Below are positions 33,823 to 42,365 of a DNA stretch of 64,000 nt, piece by piece. The stretch spans positions 78,397 to 142,396 of the forward strand of contig JALNZD010000005.1 of the NCBI GenBank assembly GCA_023229505.1. Reading direction: 5' to 3'. The position numbers and the translations under genes were made by a program. Source of the stretch: Bacteroidales bacterium (lineage in GTDB: Bacteria; Bacteroidota; Bacteroidia; Bacteroidales; JAGOPY01). The first letter of the stretch is position 1, and every line of letters starts with the position of its first letter. Below the pieces are notes generated by a model that was not told where the DNA came from, made no database searches, and saw only the letters and a list, made by a program, of their open reading frames with translations.

Positions 33823-36003
33823 TCAGGGAGAGACCTTTTCCTCAATATACCCAACCCTTATCCCATCCTTGTAAGCCGCTGCTTTGAAGAGAATAGTGTT
33901 GTCGATTTCAACCGGAATCATATATGGCAAAGATCCGGTAGATGGCTCACTCCCGTCAATGGTATAATAAATCTTTGCTTCCGGATGGATCGATTTTAAC
34001 TCAATAATACTCCCTTTCCCCTCTTCCCCACTTCTCGCCACCATCTCCATGTCCGGATAAACCTGCAACAGGTCGAACCAGGCCGTGCCTTTGCCCGCCA
34101 TTTCAAGCTGAGGTGAAAGCCTGCTGTTCCCTTCTGCCTGGCTGCCAGCTTGCACAGCATTAATCTCAAACTTCTGCCAGTTTTCCGAACAGTTAAAAGT
34201 TCGTTCTTCAGTCCCCAACGCCAGCCTGAACCTCACAGGTCCGCCTTTTTTTCTGCCTGGCTGGTTTGATGACTGGCCGGACCGTGCCATGATACTGATC
34301 GTATAGCTCTTGTTTTCCTCCGGTTCGAAGCTGTAGAATGACAGCCTGGCGCCAGGCCTCACCGACGGGTTGTTCAGCCGCAGGGAATGCTCGCCCTGTT
34401 GAAATCTGCGGGAATCGATGAAATAAGTATTGCCCCGGTCATCACCTGCATAAACATAACAGGCCGCCGGGACACCTACAGTGGAAAGATTTTCAAAACC
34501 CGGATCAACCGTAAGGTTGCCTGGCATTAAACCCTTCATCCGGTCAGGTTTATTCCTGGCATCGAAACGGTAAACCCTTGTGCCATAACCATCTATAATA
34601 TCTTCAATAACACCTTCTTTAATCTGGATCTTTCGGTTTTCAAAAAACACATCGGCCTCTATCGTGAAATCCAGATCTTCCATTTTCAGCTTAAATTCAC
34701 CAGGTTCATTACGGGCATTTACGACAGCAATAGTTACCAGGCCTGCCCTGTTCCAGGCTTTCGCATGAATATGAGGATCATCTGAGGTCAATGCCGGGGC
34801 GGGATGGGGAGAGTTTATATCCGGCGTCAATTCGGCAATTTCCAGCGCCATGGCGCCACATTCATCCCACATGGCAGTGGATTTGGGGAAGCTGTTCGGA
34901 CCGCTTCGGATGAAATACTGTACACCAGTTGCCCCATGAATAATGGTCAGCCAGGTCATAACCCTGATCTCGCGTGGATCCGGCTCCCTTTGCCACCACT
35001 CATTCCCTCCAAAGGCCTGCGGGACCACCCAGACAGGTTTTTCCAGCCAATAAGCTTTTTTAAGAAGATCGACATATGCCGTAACCTCAACAACTTTTCC
35101 CTGCGGAATGGGATATGGGTCGGTCATGGCAATATCCATGACGTCCCGATAATCAGCGGCCTTCCTGGGCGACATGAAAACGACGCTTACCGGGTGGTAA
35201 GGATCAAGTTCTTTGATAAGACGGTAAGTTTCCAATAATGAGTCAGGCGGTAGGTCTTGACCGTCAGGCTCATCAGCGATATACCATGCCAGCAGTGCCG
35301 GGTGGTCGCGGAACTTCTCTACTTCCTTCCGGAGCATTTCCAGTTTCTCATGCCTGGAAAGGCCCGGCAGGCGGGAACTTCCGACACCGCAACCGCCGGT
35401 AACGCTGCATAGATTGTAGTTCACCTTCATGCCCAGGCTGGCACACCTGTCCATGTAAGCTTTCCGGTCTTTAAGGGATTTTTTGCCTATTTTCTGATAA
35501 GGGGAGATCAGGTTAAATCCTTTGACGGCTTCTTCTTCGGGCATGGTCGGCAGCACAGGAAAATATGTGTAAAAGCCAAAAGGGAAGAAAGGCAGCCCGG
35601 CGACGGAAAGCCCGCCGGTAGCCCGGTCAATCTTTACCGCGTTGTCGCGATGGGGTCTCACTGTAATCCAGACTTTTCGTGAATCGATCCATTTATCACC
35701 TTCATAAAAAGAAACAGTGATCTCATTCTGCCCTTGTCTTAAACGCTCCATAGGAAAAGGAACGGTTGAAATACCGTTTGAAGCAGCAGGATAGCCCTTG
35801 TTCAGGGATTCATATTCAAAAACAAGGTCGATGTTGATCTTATGTCCTTTTAACCTTGCGGGAACGTATACCAGTATCTCTCCCACTTCTTCACTGGTAT
35901 AATAGTCAAGGCGTGAAGCAGCGTAATAAACGGCAGGATCAGGCTGTGAAAACCCGGGGAGGGCTAAAATGACCAGGAATGAGATGATGGATACGATCTT
36001 CAT
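33823..36003 (-). CDS. Secreted TIM-barrel glycosidase-like protein
   Basis: 726 aa. Signal peptide (MKIVSIISFLVILALPGFSQ), an N-terminal beta domain, then a (beta/alpha)8 region with FFPFGFYTYFP, LLAWYIADEPDGQ (candidate acid/base Glu) and MTDPYPIP, like GH2/GH42-related barrels. A carbohydrate-binding-like jelly roll (DPGFENLS, SLRLNNPSVRPG) and a chitobiase C-terminal-like domain (IYYTIDGSEPSTG) follow. The exact family is not certain. Last gene of the minus-strand operon, 29 nt after GH20. Confidence 0.65.
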   Translation of the reverse strand: MKIVSIISFLVILALPGFSQPDPAVYYAASRLDYYTSEEVGEILVYVPARLKGHKINIDLVFEYESLNKGYPAASNGISTVPFPMERLRQGQNEITVSFYEGDKWIDSRKVWITVRPHRDNAVKIDRATGGLSVAGLPFFPFGFYTYFPVLPTMPEEEAVKGFNLISPYQKIGKKSLKDRKAYMDRCASLGMKVNYNLCSVTGGCGVGSSRLPGLSRHEKLEMLRKEVEKFRDHPALLAWYIADEPDGQDLPPDSLLETYRLIKELDPYHPVSVVFMSPRKAADYRDVMDIAMTDPYPIPQGKVVEVTAYVDLLKKAYWLEKPVWVVPQAFGGNEWWQREPDPREIRVMTWLTIIHGATGVQYFIRSGPNSFPKSTAMWDECGAMALEIAELTPDINSPHPAPALTSDDPHIHAKAWNRAGLVTIAVVNARNEPGEFKLKMEDLDFTIEADVFFENRKIQIKEGVIEDIIDGYGTRVYRFDARNKPDRMKGLMPGNLTVDPGFENLSTVGVPAACYVYAGDDRGNTYFIDSRRFQQGEHSLRLNNPSVRPGARLSFYSFEPEENKSYTISIMARSGQSSNQPGRKKGGPVRFRLALGTEERTFNCSENWQKFEINAVQAGSQAEGNSRLSPQLEMAGKGTAWFDLLQVYPDMEMVARSGEEGKGSIIELKSIHPEAKIYYTIDGSEPSTGSLPYMIPVEIDNTILFKAAAYKDGIRVGYIEEKVSP

Positions 36004-36032
36004 GATAATCAGCTATTAAAAAATTCACTAAT

Positions 36033-38405
36033 TTACTTAACTACGATTTCATCGATAAAAAGCCACGCTTTTTGTCCTTTTTCCGGATGCCATTCCGGGC
36101 ATACCCCTATGTTGATGGCTTCAACACGGAGATACTTAACTTTTAAAGGCTTGTTAAGTTTGGCAGTAAAATCATTAGTCAGTACCCTTTCATTGTTTAA
36201 AGAAATATTATGCGTTACACTTGCTATTTTCTGAAATCTTTCCCCGTCCTCCGATAAATAATAATTCACTGTTTCAGGGATAAATATCAATCTTTTCTGA
36301 TCCAATAGGAATGTTGCAGAAATGGTTTTGAAAGTAAAATCCTCACCCAGATCAATTACGACATCCACATTATTTCCATTAAATCCTTGCCAATAGCCAT
36401 CATTATAATTCAATGAGCCGCTTAAGCCATCATTTAATGTCTGTGGCCCGTTTCCAGGATAGCGTTCACTGAACTTTTCAAGGTAAAAAATATTTTTACC
36501 AACAATCCGATGATATTCTATCTCATATTCCGCAGGCTTTTCCAATTGTTTATCATCTTTGAAAGCAACTGCTTTTAAAGTACCATCATGGTCGATATTT
36601 ATGGGTTTTCTGTAAATAAAGGAACTCCGGTCCGGCGTATTACCATCCAGGGTGTAATAGATGGAGGTCCCCGTTGCTTCTGTTTCGAGCCTCAGCGTAT
36701 AAGGCCTATTATCCATATTCATCAATGGTGTCACATCAACTTTTCCTGAACCCTGGGAATAATTAACATCCATCCGGTCGAACCTTGAAAACTGGGTTTG
36801 CAACCGTGACCGGAAGTTATCCCAGTCAAGCAGATTTACCGGGCTCCAGAGTACTTCGGCCAATGCGGTCATTCTTGGCAGAGCCATATATTCAGCATGG
36901 GAAGTAGTGGAAATATATTCTGTCCATACATTCCCCTGACCACCCAGGATCAGCTCACCCTCTTTCCTGGATAACTCAGATGGGATGGGAAAAAATGAAT
37001 AGACCTTTTTCACGGTAGTCAATCCACCGATAGCTTCGGGTTGAAACTCAGGATCAGCCTGGTAATGATCAAAATAACAATAGGAACCCGGGCACATGAC
37101 CACCTGATGTCCTTGCCTGGCCGCATCAATTCCACCTTCATACCCGCGCCACGACATGACGGTGGCATCAGGTGCAATTCCGCCTTCCAGAATCTCATCC
37201 CAGCCGATCATCCTTTTACCTTTAGCCTTCAGGTACTTTTCGATCCTTTTCACAAAATAACTCTGGAGCTCATCCACACCGGAAAGGCCTTCTTTCCTGA
37301 TCCTGGCCTGGCAATCAGAGCAGGATTTCCAGGCAGTTTTATCGGCCTCATCACCGCCGATATGGATATATTCTGACGGGAAGAGCTCCATCACCTCATC
37401 CAGGACATTCTCCAGGAAACCGAAAGTTTCATCCTTCCCGGCACAGAAAATATCATTATTCGGCCAGTACGAGCCTGTCTGTACGGTTGTTCTCTTACCT
37501 GTGCATGAAAATTCAGGGTAAGCGGCAAAAACCTCCGAAGTATGCCCCGGCATTTCAATTTCCGGAATGATCGTTACAAACCTTTGTTTAGCGTATTCAA
37601 CGATTTCCCGTATATCTTCCTTTGAATAAAAACCACCGTAAGTTGCAGGTTCCCCCGGGCGTCGCGGCTGGCACTCCGTCCATGGTATCCCTTCCCGATC
37701 AGCTCTCCAGGCGGCAACTTCCGTTAGCAAAGGATACCGGTCGATTTGTATTCTCCAGCCATTGTCATCCGTCAGGTGCCAATGAAAAACATTCATTTTG
37801 TGAAGCGCGATCAGGTCGATATATTTTTCAATGAATTCTTTCTGGAAAAAATGACGTGAGACATCCAGGTGCATCCCGCGCCAGGGAAAAGCAGGCTTAT
37901 CCGTCACTTCAATACAGGGGATTTTCAAATCCAGGTCTGCATCCGCCAGGCTATCATGGCTGCTGTAAATTCCAGGCGGAAGAAGCTGGTACAGGGTCTG
38001 CACGCCATAAAAAAGCCCGGCCGGCTCCGGGGCGCTGATCTCAATCCGTGATGATTTTACAGATAATTTGTAGCCTTCTTTACCTAAATCTTCAGATAAG
38101 GTCTCATCTATCTTCAGGAAGATGGAATTCTTCGGTTGTTTTCCGCCGGCCTGGCTTACTGAAAGAAACCTTTTAGTATACGCAGACAGGGTTGACTGCA
38201 ATGCTTCTGCAACATTCTTCACTTTATTGTCTGAAGAATTCATCAATACTTTTGTTTTTCCATTGACTTTAAAATTCCCGCCCGTCATTTCGGACTTGTA
38301 AGGAATGGGAATGATATCGGGACGTTCTACAGACGGAGTTTGGCGAGTACATCCAATAAATATAAAAACAATCATGGCGAAAAGGGAAATCTCTTTCACT
38401 TTCAT
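36033..38405 (-). CDS. GH20 beta-N-acetylhexosaminidase
   Basis: 790 aa lipoprotein (lipobox FIGC, Cys about 19). A GH20 N-terminal domain precedes the barrel, with RGMHLDVSRHFF, HWHLTDDNGWRI and the catalytic Asp-Glu pair in HIGGDEADK. The C-terminus adds a chitobiase-like domain (IYYTLDGNTPDRSS) and an F5/8 type C discoidin-like module (SGSLNYNDGYWQGF, VVIDLGEDF). Releases terminal GlcNAc or GalNAc from glycans by substrate-assisted catalysis. Matches the nearby amino-sugar kinase/nucleotidyltransferase/transporter set. Confidence 0.93.
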   Translation of the reverse strand: MKVKEISLFAMIVFIFIGCTRQTPSVERPDIIPIPYKSEMTGGNFKVNGKTKVLMNSSDNKVKNVAEALQSTLSAYTKRFLSVSQAGGKQPKNSIFLKIDETLSEDLGKEGYKLSVKSSRIEISAPEPAGLFYGVQTLYQLLPPGIYSSHDSLADADLDLKIPCIEVTDKPAFPWRGMHLDVSRHFFQKEFIEKYIDLIALHKMNVFHWHLTDDNGWRIQIDRYPLLTEVAAWRADREGIPWTECQPRRPGEPATYGGFYSKEDIREIVEYAKQRFVTIIPEIEMPGHTSEVFAAYPEFSCTGKRTTVQTGSYWPNNDIFCAGKDETFGFLENVLDEVMELFPSEYIHIGGDEADKTAWKSCSDCQARIRKEGLSGVDELQSYFVKRIEKYLKAKGKRMIGWDEILEGGIAPDATVMSWRGYEGGIDAARQGHQVVMCPGSYCYFDHYQADPEFQPEAIGGLTTVKKVYSFFPIPSELSRKEGELILGGQGNVWTEYISTTSHAEYMALPRMTALAEVLWSPVNLLDWDNFRSRLQTQFSRFDRMDVNYSQGSGKVDVTPLMNMDNRPYTLRLETEATGTSIYYTLDGNTPDRSSFIYRKPINIDHDGTLKAVAFKDDKQLEKPAEYEIEYHRIVGKNIFYLEKFSERYPGNGPQTLNDGLSGSLNYNDGYWQGFNGNNVDVVIDLGEDFTFKTISATFLLDQKRLIFIPETVNYYLSEDGERFQKIASVTHNISLNNERVLTNDFTAKLNKPLKVKYLRVEAINIGVCPEWHPEKGQKAWLFIDEIVVK

Positions 38406-38417
38406 AGATAGGCTTTT

Positions 38418-41400
38418 TTAATTATCAGGCAAAAATACAACTTTACTGATTTTCATCGGGTCATTATTTTGATTGATCGGCCGGATGCGGAAGCTATACT
38501 TGTATTTACCTGCAAACAAAGTATAAACCGGAAGGGGTCTTGCCCCCCAGCTATCATTGCCACCTACACCGGTTTGGCGGTAATCAATATTCAGATCGAT
38601 GAAATCGTTAGGTACAAGATCGGCAGTATGGCGGAATCCGTTATCGGTGTAATCAAGCTGGCTGGTAGTGAAAGGCAGGGCTGAGGCGGAAATCAGCGGC
38701 AAACCCGCAATCATCAGACCAATGCCATCTTCATTGGTTAATGACATCCAGCGGATATCGGTGCGGGTGCCGTTTTCCTGTGGCCTCAGATAAGGGAAAC
38801 CGAGATCAGCCACTTTACTTTCATAAACGCCAACAAAGGCGGCTGTATGACGGTCCCAGTAATTCTCAAAGGGACCGCGCCCGTACCATTTCACCTGGCT
38901 GAATTCTGCAGGTATCCTGAAGTTCATACCAAAACGCGGCAGTTCCGGCAGTTCGGCAGCACCGGGATCAATTTCGGCGGAAATAATGATATCTCCCGTG
39001 CCGTAAATAACATAGGTTGCCCGGTATGGAATCCGGGCGTTCCCCAACAGGAAGTCTGCGGTAATATGCACTTCGCCCTTAGCCGGTTTGGCTACTTTGA
39101 AGGATTTTACCACCCTCAGGATGCTGGCCTCTTTCCAGACAGCGCACCTTTTCTGCATCCGGTTCCCGAAATCATTGTCGATCGGGGCGCGCCAGAAGTT
39201 TGGTTCAGGACCCCGCGTTAAAAATTGTTTCCTGTTAAATTCGAGGGAAGTCATCGTCCCGGTGAGGGTGTCAAACATGACAATGAAATCGACTCCTGAA
39301 ACGGTCAGCATTTTTCGGTCTTTGCTCCAGATGGTCTCAAGGGAAGCTTTATCCTTAACCGGTTTGATGTTGGCTTTCCAGGGCAAAGGAATTTGTTCGC
39401 CGGCCACCTCATGTCCTTTGGGGACCAACCCTGAGGATTCCCGGGTCGTGACACTGAAATTCAGGAAATACTCAACCCCCGGGAGAGGCTCAACAGCAGG
39501 AAGGCCAAGTTCAAAGATCTTTTCTCCCTTCGGGGCAATATCCGGCTGTTCTATAATCCCGGATGCGATGACCTGGTCGTCGCCTGTCAGTCTCCAGTGA
39601 ATATCCAGGTTATTTGCTGAAATAAAATCGTACTTGTTTTTCACCGATATTTTCCCAAACGACCCATCCACCGGTTTAATCCCGATATATTGATAAACTT
39701 TTTTTACCTCGTACAGGGCCGGGTGAGGCGTCCGGTCAGGCAAAACAAGCCCGTTGATGCAGAAATTGCTGTCGCTCGGGGTTCCAGAGGGACCGAAATC
39801 GCCACCATAGGCATAATATATCCTTCCTTTGTCGTCTTTTTGCTGTATCCCCTGGTCCACCCAATCCCAGATCGATCCGCCCGTGTTCCATCTTAGCTCT
39901 GCCCTTTCATAATGGACCGGCCGTGACGGGTCACGCTGCTTGATCCAGTTGTAGCAGGTATCGAAATTCACCCCGTCGCCTGCTTCATTGCCCATCGACC
40001 AGATGATCACGCTGGGGTGGTTTTTGTCGCGTTCAAGCATAGATTGCACCCTGGCCAGGTGAGCTGTCATGAACCGCAGGTCATTACCGAGGGTGAGGTC
40101 AGGATCATAGCCCATGCCGTGCGATTCAATGTTGGCTTCATCGATCACATAAAGGCCATACTTGTCGCAAAGCTCATACCACCTGGGATCATCTGGGTAA
40201 TGACAGGTCCGCACCGTGTTGATGTTAAACTGTTTCATCAGGCGAATATCCTCCAGCATGGATTTTTCCGATATGACATGCGCCGTCACTGGATCATGCT
40301 CATGCCGGTTCACGCCTTTAATCAGGATGGGAACACCGTTTACCAGTAATTGGCCGTTTTTTATCTCGGATGACCTGAAACCAACCTTGCAATTGAGTGC
40401 TTCTTCACAAATCCCATCTTCATTATAAACCGACAGAACAAGTGTATAAAGGTCCGGCGTCTCGGCAGACCATTTCCTGGGCTTTGCTATCAGCTGCTCA
40501 AATATAATCTCCCTGTTCTCCTGCTTATTAAGAAAAAATTCTTCGGAAAATGAGGCAACAGTAATTCTACCGTCTGTAGTCAGTAATTTCGCCTGGAGAG
40601 TAAGATTTTTAGTCTTCTTTGCCCCGCTGTTAATTACATCGACTTCAAGTTTAAAATCCCCTTCGGAGTAATCACTGGTCAGCCCGGTATGGGCAAAATA
40701 ATCCCTGATATAAACTGCGGGTCGTGCGTACAGGTAAACATCACGTTCGATGCCGCTGATGCGCCAGAAATCCTGGCACTCCAGGTAAGACCCGTCCGAC
40801 CAGCGATAAACCTCAATGGCCAGCAGGTTATTGCCTGGTTTGATATAATCCGTGATATCGAATTCCGCAGGTGTTTTGCTATCCTGGCTATAACCGACTT
40901 TCTTTCCGTTTATCCAGAGGTAAAAAGCAGACTTCACAGCACCGAAGTGAATAAATATCTGTTTGTCGCTCCAGGTATCAGGAATGTTAAAACGATGGCG
41001 ATAAGAGCCAACCGGGTTGTAATCATGGGGAATTTCGGGCGGATTGGGCTTTCGTGTCCATTCATAAGGAATATTAACGTAGATGGGCACTCCGTAGCCC
41101 TGGAATTCCCAATTAGAAGGGACCGGAATTTGTTTCCATTTGTAATCATTATGTTCAGGCAGGTAAAAATCCTTTGGGCGGTCATCCGGCCGCTCCACCC
41201 AGTTGAATCTCCATAAGCCGTTCAGCATCTGAAAGTCAGGCGACATGACCCTGTTATTTTCCAGGGCCATACGTTCATCAGGGTAAGGTATGAGGGTGCA
41301 ATGCGGGGCATATTTGTTAATACCCACCACCTCAGGGTTTTCCCAGTCGTTAACCTGCTGGGCATTGATATTCAGTAAACAGAGCAAAGAAAGAATAAGA

Positions 41401-42365
41401 AGGTAGCTTCTCTTCTGACTACTGACTCTCACCTGCGCCAGCACCATCCCTGCCAGCATCATTGCACATCCGATCCATTTCCGGTCGGTCATGGTTTCGG
41501 ATAATATCAACAAACCGCCGATGACGGCAAAAACTGCTTCCAGGCTTAGGATGATAGCGGTATGCGCCGGCGGGGCTTTTTTCTGGCCGATGATCTGCAG
41601 GGTGAAAGCCACCCCCACAGATAATAATCCTCCGTACAGAAGAGGGATTATAGCACTATAAATTCCTTTCAGCGTATTTGATTCAAAGAGCAAAGCGGCG
41701 ATCAGGCTAAGTGCTGCACAAACCGTGTACTGCGTAATCGCAAGACGCATGACGGCTGTCCGTGGTGAAAGCCAGCCGGTATAAAGGACATGAACGGCCC
41801 AGAAAACCGCACCGGTAAGCACCAAGACATCGCCTTTGGATATGGTGAAACTTTCTGTCACTGAAAGTAAGTACAAGCCAAAAGCGGCGAGGATAGCCCC
41901 TCCCCAAAGGTTAGCCCTTGCTTTCTGTCCGATAAACATACCAAAAGCCGGTACGAGGATAACATAGAGGCCGGTAATAAAGCCCGCATTGCCGGCAGTG
42001 GTATATACAATACCTGCCTGCTGGAAAGTAGCACCGGCGAAAAGGATCAGGCCCAGGAGGATGCCGCCAGGAATCGGCAGTCGGCAGTTGACAGTTGGCA
42101 GTTGGCAGTTGGCAGTTGGCAGTAAATCATTAGGTGCTTTTCCACCCATCTTACCGTCATATAGTCTTACCGTCTTATTTTCAAACAAACCTTTTACTTT
42201 AACGACAAATAATAGCGTTGCCGCTCCCAGCGCAAACCGTATTCCATTGAACAGGAACGGGCCGATATGCTCCATACCCATGCGCTGGGCCACGAAGGCA
42301 AAACCCCAGATGATGGCTGCCAGCAGAAGAAGCAGGTCGGAACGTATAGTGCTTGATCGGTTCAA
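38418..42365 (-). CDS. In-frame EamA transporter / GH2 beta-galactosidase fusion
   Basis: 1315 codons in one frame. Residues 1-311 are a ten-helix EamA (DMT) transporter (LLLAAIIWGFAFVAQRMG to MMLAGMVLAQ). A GTG at 41432 (residue 312) begins MRVSSQKRSYLLILSLLC, a typical signal peptide, followed by a GH2 enzyme: WENPEVVGINKYAPH, VPSNWEFQGYGVPIY, acid/base Glu in IWSMGNEAGDG, IWDWVDQG and the Bgal small-chain domain. The segment that normally holds the nucleophile (ILCEYAHAMGNS) is absent: VHYERAEL runs almost directly into GGSIWDWVDQG. The two halves may be translated separately from the GTG. Overlaps the glycyl radical enzyme gene by 4 nt. Confidence 0.8.
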   Translation of the reverse strand: MNRSSTIRSDLLLLLAAIIWGFAFVAQRMGMEHIGPFLFNGIRFALGAATLLFVVKVKGLFENKTVRLYDGKMGGKAPNDLLPTANCQLPTVNCRLPIPGGILLGLILFAGATFQQAGIVYTTAGNAGFITGLYVILVPAFGMFIGQKARANLWGGAILAAFGLYLLSVTESFTISKGDVLVLTGAVFWAVHVLYTGWLSPRTAVMRLAITQYTVCAALSLIAALLFESNTLKGIYSAIIPLLYGGLLSVGVAFTLQIIGQKKAPPAHTAIILSLEAVFAVIGGLLILSETMTDRKWIGCAMMLAGMVLAQVRVSSQKRSYLLILSLLCLLNINAQQVNDWENPEVVGINKYAPHCTLIPYPDERMALENNRVMSPDFQMLNGLWRFNWVERPDDRPKDFYLPEHNDYKWKQIPVPSNWEFQGYGVPIYVNIPYEWTRKPNPPEIPHDYNPVGSYRHRFNIPDTWSDKQIFIHFGAVKSAFYLWINGKKVGYSQDSKTPAEFDITDYIKPGNNLLAIEVYRWSDGSYLECQDFWRISGIERDVYLYARPAVYIRDYFAHTGLTSDYSEGDFKLEVDVINSGAKKTKNLTLQAKLLTTDGRITVASFSEEFFLNKQENREIIFEQLIAKPRKWSAETPDLYTLVLSVYNEDGICEEALNCKVGFRSSEIKNGQLLVNGVPILIKGVNRHEHDPVTAHVISEKSMLEDIRLMKQFNINTVRTCHYPDDPRWYELCDKYGLYVIDEANIESHGMGYDPDLTLGNDLRFMTAHLARVQSMLERDKNHPSVIIWSMGNEAGDGVNFDTCYNWIKQRDPSRPVHYERAELRWNTGGSIWDWVDQGIQQKDDKGRIYYAYGGDFGPSGTPSDSNFCINGLVLPDRTPHPALYEVKKVYQYIGIKPVDGSFGKISVKNKYDFISANNLDIHWRLTGDDQVIASGIIEQPDIAPKGEKIFELGLPAVEPLPGVEYFLNFSVTTRESSGLVPKGHEVAGEQIPLPWKANIKPVKDKASLETIWSKDRKMLTVSGVDFIVMFDTLTGTMTSLEFNRKQFLTRGPEPNFWRAPIDNDFGNRMQKRCAVWKEASILRVVKSFKVAKPAKGEVHITADFLLGNARIPYRATYVIYGTGDIIISAEIDPGAAELPELPRFGMNFRIPAEFSQVKWYGRGPFENYWDRHTAAFVGVYESKVADLGFPYLRPQENGTRTDIRWMSLTNEDGIGLMIAGLPLISASALPFTTSQLDYTDNGFRHTADLVPNDFIDLNIDYRQTGVGGNDSWGARPLPVYTLFAGKYKYSFRIRPINQNNDPMKISKVVFLPDN
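41415..41428. repeat. Heptamer pair at the fusion junction
   Basis: CTGACTA CTGACTC on the plus strand, exactly at the EamA/beta-galactosidase junction. On the coding strand it reads GAGTCAGTAGTCAG, immediately after the candidate GTG start. Confidence 0.45.
42075..42180. repeat. Heptamer and octamer arrays inside the EamA gene
   Basis: 42075-42124 has seven CAGTTGG-type units (period 7) and 42146-42180 has GTCTTACC-type units (period 8), both in frame. They encode ENKTVRLYDGKM and LPTANCQLPTVNCRLP in the loop between the second and third helices, where EamA proteins normally have only a few residues. Confidence 0.75.
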
